Part shown: piece by piece, positions 21,307 through 64,000 of the stretch | How positions within the stretch are numbered: the first letter of the stretch is position 1 | Layout of the letters: every line of letters starts with the position of its first letter | DNA from: Chamaelirium japonicum | Lineage: Eukaryota > Streptophyta > Magnoliopsida > Liliales > Melanthiaceae | Direction of reading: 5' to 3' | Length of the DNA stretch: 64,000 nt | NCBI GenBank assembly: GCA_947650365.1 | Contig: OX393557.1 | Coordinates: 32,801,099-32,865,098 of the forward strand | The notes under the pieces: generated by a model | What the model was told of the DNA's origin: nothing | Database searches by the model: none | The model's input: only the letters and a program-made list of their open reading frames with translations | Program-made: the position numbers and the translations under genes

Positions 21307-21773
21307 TTTTTATAAAGAGGTCCTTGTTAGTTGTTTTGAAAGTCAAATGGCTCTAAAACATAGTTTTCCAAAAATTTAAAACCCATATTTCTACTTTGTT
21401 GTGCGATTGTGACTCACCACTTAACATGAGCAATGATATTCAACCCGAAGTGTTTGTCCCAAATGCTTAACCCGAATGATGTGGCATCCGATCCTATGGT
21501 CCCTTTGTCTGTCGGTCGAAGCTGAGTGCGATTTCATCATATGGGGCAAGATGAAACGGACGGCTAGGATCCAAACATGTCATGCTAGTAGACCATTCGG
21601 GATAGATGTTTTGGGCTAAATATTATTTTCCCACGAATGTTTGTTCCACGCACATGTGGGAGAGGGGATGAAAACGAGAGGGAAAGATTCGTGATGGAGA
21701 GAGCTGGGTCATGACAAAAAGATTGCTGTAGTGGTTGTTATCAACATTTGTGGGATTTCTATTTAAATATTAG
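21307..21773. other. Intergenic, nothing recognised
   Basis: No gene, long open frame or element ends were seen between the Helitron and the SINE. Confidence 0.4.
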
Positions 21774-22045
21774 TTTTTTTTTTATTTTTTTAAGGATGAA
21801 ATATAGTGGTCAGTACATCACTTGTTAGTGTGCTGATACAAGATAGATAAAGGATCAAAACACATCATATGAGTGAGATAAATATCCTGATTTTTAATAA
21901 CCAAACATGTGGGAAAGCTCGCCGCAAAGACTAGAGGGTGGCCCACCACTATAGAACATGAGGAAATATGATGAAGTACTTATTCGAACCCTTGACCAAG
22001 GCCATGGGTTACGTATGTCTTACCAACTGAGCTATCAGTTGGACA
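21774..22045 (-). mobile_element. tRNA-derived SINE, copy A
   Basis: On the minus strand: box A TAGCTCAGTTGG near 22025, box B GGTTCGAATAA near 21985, then a body ending TGTACTGACCACTATATTT and an A-rich tail (plus-strand T run at 21774-21791). A second copy in plus orientation lies at 62326-62593. Conserved body words include GGTTATTAAAAATC and CTATAGTGG. Not a tRNA gene, because no cloverleaf acceptor pairing was seen. Confidence 0.75.
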
Positions 22046-22180
22046 TGTCTGACGGGTAACGCGACCATATTAGGACGGGTTTGGGTTGCAATGAATTAGG
22101 TTTGGATGGGTCCAGAGATTTTGGAAGAAAAAATGGTCAGGCTTAATTGGGTTTATCATATCCGGTTACATATATCTATA

Positions 22181-22579
22181 TCTATATAACATGGCACGGC
22201 GGTATTGTGCTGACTATGATAATAAAAAAAAACCCTCTTAGCCGTCCGATTTTACGTAAATATCACAGCCGTCTGTTTACCCAAATTGGCTAGCTAAGTA
22301 ATAAATGGCCCTAAATTTCCAATCATAGTTACCCGGAATTAAGTAGGTAATAGATGTAGAATCCTCTTCTCCATCAAAATCAAGTAGATAATAATGACAT
22401 TTAATGGTCATTTGATGTTAATTTGTATTTTTTAAAATGTTAATTAGTGCTTTCTCTCTCTAACAAGTGAATCACATTCCCAAGGCAACCGTGACCGTCG
22501 AAGGTGAGCCGTCCGACTGCCGACAGGCATGTCGCCGCCAAAGGCAGCTGTCCACGTGCTGACGGGCACGAGCATTTAG
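22181..22579 (+). mobile_element. Non-autonomous Helitron H3
   Basis: It starts TCTATATAACATGGCACGG after an A. The 3' side has the hairpin CGTGC-TGAC-GGGCACG, then AGCATTTAG before T, so the final CTAG has become TTAG. It is 399 bp. The interior includes a block (GACATTTAATGGTCATTTGA) shared with H7 and H8. Confidence 0.75.
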
Positions 22580-22698
22580 TAGTAATTGAGTACATGCCAC
22601 TCATTGGGCTTTTGTAGGATTATACATTTAGTAGTCGATAGTGGCCAACATCGTTGTTGCGCTGCGCATTCGATCCGTTGTCCATCGGCAATCGAGCG

Positions 22699-23044
22699 TA
22701 GGGATGGCAATGGTGCGGTTTAAAACCAAAAACCGCGGTAAACCGCACCACATGGTGTGGTTTTGGTTTGCCAAAATATAAACCCGTTGTGGTGTGGTGC
22801 AGTTTTGGTTTTTGATTTTCGGTTTCGGTGTAGCGGTACAGTCTTGGTTTTGACCAAAACCGCATAAAACCGCACCGTTTAGGTCTTTATAGTGATAAAC
22901 CACGGTGCACCGCACCATATGGTGCGGTTTCAGTTTTACATTATGGTAAACCGTCGCAGTGCGGTGCGGTGTGATTTCGGTGTGGCAATTAGGTGTTGCG
23001 GTGCGGTTTCGGTTTTGCCCAAAACCGCACTGTTGCCATCCCTA
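22699..23044. mobile_element. hAT MITE with TGCGGTTTTGG words
   Basis: The inverted ends TAGGGATGGCAA and TTGCCATCCCTA are perfect over 12 bases. The flanks ATCGAGCG and GTCAGGCG could be a worn 8-bp duplication. The interior consists of degenerate GGTGCGGTTTTGGTTT words on both strands, so the whole element can fold back. Confidence 0.75.
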
Positions 23045-23077
23045 GTCAGGCGACCGCTTTTCGGGATGCGATTCACT

Positions 23078-23078
<1 letters not shown>

Positions 23079-23163
<85 letters not shown>
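23079..23163. repeat. Compound microsatellite (TA)n(GA)n
   Basis: TA repeats to 23128 pass directly into GA repeats to 23163. A truncated piece related to H7 and H8, in the opposite orientation, follows up to about 23396. Confidence 0.9.
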
Positions 23164-23165
<2 letters not shown>

Positions 23166-23396
23166 AATTGACATCAAATGACCATTTAAATGTCATTGAA
23201 TGGGTATTTATCATTTTTATGACTGCTTTTTAATAGGATTTATGAGAGAGCCATATTCACACACGGGAGAGAGGGCTCCATTTGAATTTCATCTCTTCCT
23301 CTCTCTGTCTCTCTTCAAATCCTAATCGACCGCTATATCCATCTTGTGCCTTTTTGTCTTAATGAGCTTGTGAACAGTCGTAGCATGTTATATAGA

Positions 23397-23908
23397 CTAG
23401 TGCATGCTCATATCTGTCGGCACTCGGACGATCGTCTTTGGCAGCAATACACCCTAGCCGCCCTCGGCACTACAACGACTGCCTTTCGGCATAAAGAAAA
23501 CTTACGGGAGGGGAACCCACAGTCGGCGAGGGGCACCAAAATTCTTTCAACGGTGCCCATATTTGGTGAGGGAGGCAAAAATAGTTTGATGGCACCCACA
23601 TTTGGTAGGGGCCTCGTGGTCACATGCTTGGGAGCCATCAGCACTGCAATAACCACTTTTGGCGGCAACACACATCCGGGTGATACACGAACTTTTCGTT
23701 GCCTTCGTCGACTACGACATCACCACCACCGAAAATATACAACCAAAATTTCATCGGATGAAATAAATTGAAGCGGAAGTAGTGAAACTAATCAAATGAA
23801 ACCAAAGGGAAATGGATTAGAACTGATAAGCTTTTTGAATCGAGTGGGATTTAGAAGATGATTAGGTATAACTTATAAACTACAGATCACCATAGCATGT
23901 TATATAGA
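23397..23908 (-). mobile_element. Non-autonomous Helitron H4, abutting another Helitron end
   Basis: Minus strand: 5' TCTATATAACATGC at 23908 and a 3' end with CTAG at 23400-23397. The base immediately left (23396) is the TC end of another Helitron-like sequence (TATAGA/CTAG), giving a head-to-tail joint with no spacer. The open frame at 23346-23771 crosses this joint and is not a gene. Confidence 0.7.
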
Positions 23909-24930
23909 CATTAGTGATTAGATAAAGCTTATAAACTGTAATTCTTTCTTGGGATTAAATGTTGATATTTTAATTTACCCATCTATTAAAAAAAAAAATT
24001 CCTCTCCTCACGGCTTAGTAATATAGATAGATTGCAGATACAATATACAAAATTTCCTTGCAATCCGCAATAGATTAATTTGGAACTTAGATTGTCGTCG
24101 CTTAGTCGATATGTGGTTTTCGAATGTGTTGTAACAATAGAATTTCAACATGGGTTGGATGTGAATTATATCACACCACCACTGCCAAAAAAAATCACAT
24201 CGACGCCATCAACCGCCACGTCCACCATCGTCCCCAGCGTTGGTGGCATGTAGCTCCTTCCATCGTGCCGCATGCTTGCTTTTAGGTCGTCGGATGTAAT
24301 CAGACAGTGGTTGTGATGCATGTGGATGGAAGGGAGCCTTTGAACATTTGGAGGCAGGGTCTCTTTTCCCTTAGAAAATGATATCAGAAGTTTCTTAATC
24401 CTAGTCAATGTATTAGTAAAGTACTTTGCTTCTATAAACCTCAGCCTGAATAGACAAAAGTTGAAAACATAAATAAATCAGCATGCAATACCTTTGGGTT
24501 GAAAGTTGGGGCCCAGCCTGACCCAAGGCCCATATTGACTTTGCTCAAAATGGACCTTAGTCTAGTTCAGTTAGGACCTTCGGCTATCAAGGCCCATTTA
24601 TAGCCCTAGCCCCACACGGTCATCAATAAGCAGTGGCGGAGCTAGGAATTCACTTTAGTATGGGCATAATTTGGGGGGGGGGGGGGGGGGGGGGGGGAGG
24701 AGAGGGGAGGGGCTCTGGTCACCGCCTAGCCTAGGGTAAGAAACATGCCACCATCTCTGACCGCGAGTTTCAGTCAAAGAAGACAGTGACTCCTAATGAA
24801 GGTCCAAGTATTTGAGAATGTCCGTATGGCCCATACGGTGTAGCATGTGTGCGGGACTATGATCTGCAAGCATTGCAAGCCTAAGAGGTGCAGAGGTGAG
24901 ATGAATTGAACAAGATGAATCGTTTTGTTT
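23909..24930. other. Intergenic, few recognisable parts
   Basis: CAGTGGCGGAGCTAGG at 24632 matches the left end of hAT-like MITEs such as the one at 17231. It is followed by a run of 25 G at 24673-24697. No right end was found. Nothing else could be assigned. Confidence 0.45.
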
Positions 24931-24933
24931 TTT

Positions 24934-25186
24934 GTTAAATTACACTTTGCCTCCCCTGAAGTTTAGCTCAAAAGCACTTAAGCCCCTTGTAGTTTATTTT
25001 GTTCCAAATCCCTCCCTAAAGTTTGAAATATTAGCACAATAACCCCTTTTGCCATCTACTTAATTACCTCATTTGGTGACTTATATCTTATCAAAACAGA
25101 AATGAATGGGGCAAAATGTAGTTCTTTAACTATATGGGGGTTAAGTGTTTTTGAGCTCAAGTTTAGGGGGGCAAGTATAATTTCTC
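24934..25186. mobile_element. MITE with about 45-bp terminal inverted repeats
   Basis: The left end runs GTTAAATTACACTTTGCC on to AGCTCAAAAGCACTTAA. The right end is its inverse (TTAAGTGTTTTTGAGCTC and on to GCAAGTATAATTTC). It is about 250 bp and non-coding. No clear duplication was found. The TIR resembles the Mutator-like MITE at 12099. Confidence 0.65.
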
Positions 25187-26900
25187 TCTTTGAAATCTGA
25201 GTGGGGGCACTTGCACTTGCCCCCACTAGGCCTTAGTTGGATCCACCAATCGATCTATCCGACTCCACCCTCTCTTATTGAGACGGCTTGGGCCAACTCG
25301 CATGCGAAATCCACGAGCCAAGGACTAGTGCATGATGGAACTGGACAGGCTACACGCAGGCTCTCTATGTCAGCTGGTCATGGGCTCCCTAAGCGAACTA
25401 ATCTCGTGAAGGCCAGACTCACAAACTGGAGATTGCATGGGACAGTTTATAAAAACTCCACCATGGAACTAATCCGGACACATGCAGGCAATAAGATGTT
25501 CACATAGATGAATCACTGGCAAATGTTGAAGGAACGGGATATCAAGAGCTGCATCAGAAGATGATGAAAACTGTGTTTTCTACAGGATCGTGGTCATGCC
25601 TTTACCTTGAGGGTTATGAAAAATTTTGTACATCATACTAAAATTATAAAAATGTATGCATCACAGTCTATGGAATATTAGAGGATGCCTCACATGATTT
25701 ATATTCACATGCTGAGAAGATCAGGTCAATGCAGAGCCGATGAAGATGTTGAAGAACAACAATGATGAAGCCTCGCTTCTCTCAAAATGCAACAAAATAC
25801 AATAAACCCCTACAAAAATGCAAGCAAAACGTAACCTAAATCTAAATAGAAATACAAATTTATCAACAAAGATTGAGCAATAACTTGTTTCGCAACGAAA
25901 TTACAAAATATTTTGAACACATCCAATATAAGTAAATATGTAAAATGAGTTTATGGTTAGTAATACCCCTGAATTCATAATTTGAATAATAAGTGTAATT
26001 TCAAAGCGAAATGGCGCTAGGGTGTATACCTATATATGTTTGTGTGGCTTTATGATGTTTTCTGACAACTTTCCTGCAAAGGAGATGAAGTTGACGTTGC
26101 ATGCATGTGACTTTTTGGCCGCTTTGATAGGGTTTTCCTTTCCATCGGATTCTCGGCGATCAACTTTCTATGTGGGCGAATGCCTTCCAGTGACTTTTGG
26201 ATGATGGATGGTAAGCAAATACATGCGACATGCGGTGATGTTCATTGTGGGGAGAGAGGAAGATGTGCAAACGTAAACTCAATAAAACCCAAACACTGCA
26301 CACCGTTTCAAGTAAATTTTTTTTTATTAAACCGATGCTTTACAACGTTTTAGTCATAAAAGTAGCATTTTAAAGAAAATTAATAAAACAACAAACTAAT
26401 ATTAAAAAATTAATAATAAACGGTGGGGGGGAATCGGGGGTGTTTAGTCATAAAAGTAATGTTTTCGAGTGCTGTACTTAGTTTGGGCAATACAACAAAC
26501 TTGGTGGTCATTTAGGAAAATCTTTTTTTTTTTTGCTCATCTGTGATAAACCTGACTTTGGGGATGCCGGGTTTAAACTTTCATCCGGGATGTCGAGTTT
26601 AGTAGAAGTTATACATCACATTTTAAATTTAATGGAAGTGCTCCAAAGTTGACACTTTTTCGACGAAATTGGGTTCCTAGTAAACTCAACATCTTGGATG
26701 TAAAGTTTAAACCCTGCATTTGGATATTAGGATTATCGTGATGTAAGAATGTTGGTCTAATAAATATTTCTTGTCTGTCTTTATTGAATTAAATAATTTT
26801 TGGATATCGTTTGAAAATAATTCCTAAAATGATATTTTATTTTTTTCTTTCTACCAGTTTATAAACTTCGAGGGTGTCATTTGCCCCTCACGAAGAAGAT
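25187..26900. other. Intergenic, unassigned
   Basis: An open frame at 25190-25507 (105 codons, plus) has no domain that I recognise and no supporting context. The rest is AT-rich with a T run near 26523-26534. No host gene was seen. Confidence 0.4.
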
Positions 26901-27470
26901 ATGGAAGACGAGGTGCCCTTAAAGGCAGATATTTTTATGTGGTTAGCCACAAAGGACAAGATCCATACTAAGATCAATCTCTTAAGGCGAAATCACCCAG
27001 CAGTCGCAGACATCGTATGCCCCTTTTGTGGTTAGGCGGAGGAGACCTTGGTTCACCTCCTGATTCGGTGCTCTTATTCGAGAAGCATCCGATCAATTTT
27101 TAGATTAAAACTCCACATTAGGTTCCACCATACCTCCTTAGCCTCACTTTGGGGTCCTTGGAGGAGTAGACGCATCAATCTAGATTTGAGAGGAGGTTGG
27201 GATATTACTGCGGTGGCTATTTGCTGGGATCTATGGTTGGAGCGGAACATGAGGATCTTCACGGGCAGAACGTTTTCCTTTGGGTGAGTATCTGATAAGA
27301 TCAGGTTGCTAAGTTATCTTTGGACTACGCACCTGGTATCTCGTTTGAAGAATTTACTTTTGTTTCTTATCTTTTCATTGTAACTCTCTGACCTTCTATT
27401 TCCATCCTCCCCTTCTTGTACATTATTTGTTTATTTAATTTATTTGTACTGGTCGAGACCTAAAAAAAAC
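26901..27470 (+). mobile_element. LINE 3' fragment (zf-RVT region)
   Basis: The translation reads ADIFMWLATKDKIHTK, then a CPFCG followed by one stop codon, then EETLVHLLIRC and further on ICWDLWLERNMRIF. This is the zinc-binding tail of plant LINE reverse transcriptase. It is truncated at the 5' side and dead. Its end lies about 170 bp from the start codon of the synthetase gene. Confidence 0.75.
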
Positions 27471-62113
<34,643 letters not shown>

Positions 62114-62325
62114 GTATCAAATGAAACTGACTTTTGATTTGATTGATAAGTTTCACCTGGTTGTTTTTCTAAATGCTTGGATTGATTTCTATATTCTTTA
62201 TGTGTATTTTTACAATATCTGATCTGTTTTATCTTTTAATTTATCGATAGGTGGCATAATTTATTGGATGAATGAAGTGTTAGAAACAAGAACTAAATTA
62301 TGGAGTTCGTAGCGATCCTCTTCTA
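62114..62325. other. OVA1 intron 10, start
   Basis: Intronic sequence after the exon 10 donor. The open frame at 62025-62222 is an out-of-frame shadow of exon 10. Confidence 0.5.
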
Positions 62326-62593
62326 TCTTCAACTGATAGCGCAGTTGGTATGATATATGCAACTCGTGGCCTTGGTCTAGGGTTAGAATAAATGTTACCG
62401 CATATTTACTCCCGCTCTATAGTGGCTGGCCTCCCTCACCTTAGTAGCGAGCTTTTACCTATGGGGTTATTAAAAATCGGAGCATTTTTTTTGCTCTTGT
62501 GCTGAGTTTTGATTCTTGGTCTTTCTTGTGCTGACGCACTAAGAGATGATGCACTGACCACTATGGTGGTTCCTTCCAAAAAAAGAAAAAGAG
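62326..62593 (+). mobile_element. tRNA-derived SINE, copy B
   Basis: Box A TAGCGCAGTTGG near 62337, a weakened box B GGGTTAGAATAA near 62382, body words CTATAGTGG, GGTTATTAAAAATC and GCACTGACCACTATGG, and an A-rich tail to 62593. It matches the minus-strand copy at 21774-22045 across its length. Confidence 0.75.
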
Positions 62594-63590
62594 ATTGACC
62601 CTTCCCATGCTACCTTTAGTTTGTTTACTACTTTACTCAGAATTTTGTGTTCTGACCTTTAAAGTATAAATTCTGAAGAATTACAGCTTTCAAGAGCTAA
62701 GCTAGTGTCTTCTAGTTATTTCTCCATATTTTATATTCTGCATAACTTGACAGTAAGTATCTTTATAACTCGTAGTCTAAAGCTTGATCCTCAGACTATG
62801 AGCAGTCTATTTTGTTGCACTTCAAGACACCGAGCAAAAACATATAACAAGACTAAGATATTGAGGCGGATATGCTTGTTGGAAGAATGAAGTTAGAACA
62901 AGAGCAGTAGACGAGGCTTCATAGTTGACATATATGGGATAGAAATATGGGGCAGAAAACCAATAGAATTGGCTATGCTAGTGGAGGCCTTGACAAGTGA
63001 AGGTATAGAAGGCCATACAAAGTATAAGGTTAGTGGAAGTGGTTGGGTTACACATAACGTATGATAGGAAATGTCTTAAAAGAGTATCTCTGATTAGCTG
63101 AAAGATAGTGCATCCTTTAGGTATTTTGATTTAAAAAAGGTCTCTTTTGATCTTTAGATTCTGGGTAATTTATTAACTTGCTGCACTCTGTGACCAATGA
63201 CCATGATTAAAAACAAATACTCTGATCGAGGCAGATGAGTTTCCTTAAGTAGAAAAAAAATTCACCAAGCGCAGTAGATGGTGCTTAGTTGTTGCACCTA
63301 TAGGGATAGAAAAAAGTTAAAGACAAAACATGGAATATACGGTGGACAAGGCCTTTATACAGTAAAAAAGAGGCTTGTTTGTTTGGTAAGAGATGGATAA
63401 AGCTAGGTTGGTAGTTATGCCATATGTTAGTGGCTGTTTAATCCATTTAGTTGTTTAAACTTATATTCTATGTTTGGAATGGAAAAAACAATGGATAATG
63501 TTTGTTAATATATAAAGATTGGAGGAAACACAAAATATTTTGGGCAAATTGGTGTTAGGTCCTTAACAGATCGTAATTAACGATAAGGAC
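62594..63590. other. OVA1 intron 10, nothing recognised
   Basis: AT-rich. The next OVA1 exon was looked for here and not seen. Confidence 0.4.
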
Positions 63591-63599
63591 AGATAAAGA

Positions 63600-64000
63600 G
63601 ATGCTTTAGCATTAGGTCCTTCCATTTGGAAAATGTCCATTTTACCCCTATATGTAGCTGTACAGTGTAATAACATAGACGAGCAACAATTCATAAAAAA
63701 TCACATTTCACTGTAGTAATGCAAAGAGTAACAATCTGCGCAGACTGTTACTCTTTGTTACTGTGAAATCACTGTAGCATTTTTTTTTTGAGAAATCTCA
63801 CTGGGAAAAAATTGCTACATCGAAATCATTGTAGCAATAATCTGATTTTTTTAAAAAAATCTTGCTTTTTTAAAAAATTGCTACAATGAAATCACTTTAG
63901 CAAAGAGTAACAATCTGCAAAGTATTGTACCTAAAGAGTAACAATTGCAGATTGTTACTCTTTGCTGTAGTGAAGAGTAACATTTGTGATTGTAGTATTA
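63600..64000. repeat. Foldback word-repeat element, cut by the window edge
   Basis: The words GAGTAACAATCTGC and GCAGATTGTTACTC alternate in both orientations, with CACTGTAGCA and TTGCTACA words between them. This suggests another foldback MITE whose right end lies outside. Confidence 0.55.

Noticed and set aside
21985-22045. Possible tRNA gene on the minus strand
   Set aside because: Box A and box B are present, but the acceptor stem is not seen and the sequence continues as a SINE with a second copy at 62326.
23346-23771. 141-codon plus-strand open frame
   Set aside because: It crosses the joint between two Helitron ends; non-autonomous Helitron sequence.
25190-25507. 105-codon plus-strand open frame
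   Set aside because: No known domain, no promoter or splice context, product composition not gene-like; kept only as unassigned sequence.

Overview
This is nuclear DNA of a flowering plant. Genes are split by spliceosomal introns with GT-AG borders, and introns and intergenic space are packed with plant transposons: Helitrons, hAT, CACTA, Mutator and PIF-like MITEs, tRNA-derived SINEs, L1-type LINEs, and Copia and Ty3/gypsy fossils. The intron sizes suggest a TE-rich genome. I cannot assign a genus from the sequence alone.

Only two host genes can be supported as functional. (1) A complete eIF5A gene on the minus strand (ATG at 16705, stop at 3101). It has five coding exons, 159 codons, and introns of about 7.5 and 5.5 kb filled with repeats. 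(2) An organellar-type methionyl-tRNA synthetase (OVULE ABORTION 1 / MetG type) on the plus strand from 27644. Ten coding exons can be placed down to 62113 (513 codons, all junctions in phase). The last exons lie beyond the right edge. Its introns reach 8.7 kb. Between the two genes is a broken HAESA/CLV1-like LRR receptor kinase fragment (about 18020-20451, minus). It is split by a CACTA element, partly duplicated in tandem, and hit again by an hAT element.

Layout: 1-1060, LINE 3' end with RNase H domain; 1061-3100, unassigned DNA and eIF5A 3' flank; 3101-16860, eIF5A with introns holding a long foldback repeat, nested hAT/MITE elements, a MULE-type MITE with 9-bp duplication, a Helitron and a 1.07-kb tandem duplication; 17189-17940, three-level nest of SINE in hAT MITE in foldback MITE; 18020-20451, LRR kinase pseudogene; 20765-23908, Helitrons, a SINE and an hAT MITE; 24000-26900, largely unassigned; 26901-27470, LINE 3' fragment just upstream of the synthetase promoter; 27644-64000, the synthetase and its introns.

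Intron 1 of the synthetase carries the most striking structure: a chain of foldback MITEs, each abutting (TA)n microsatellite, one of which is interrupted by a young Copia element with perfect target duplication. Introns 3 and 7 hold Helitrons joined end to end. Introns 6 and 9 hold gypsy and Copia fossils interrupted by hAT elements with 8-bp duplications. The two host genes are both translation components (a hypusinated elongation factor and a charging enzyme), but nothing shows they are functionally linked beyond proximity.
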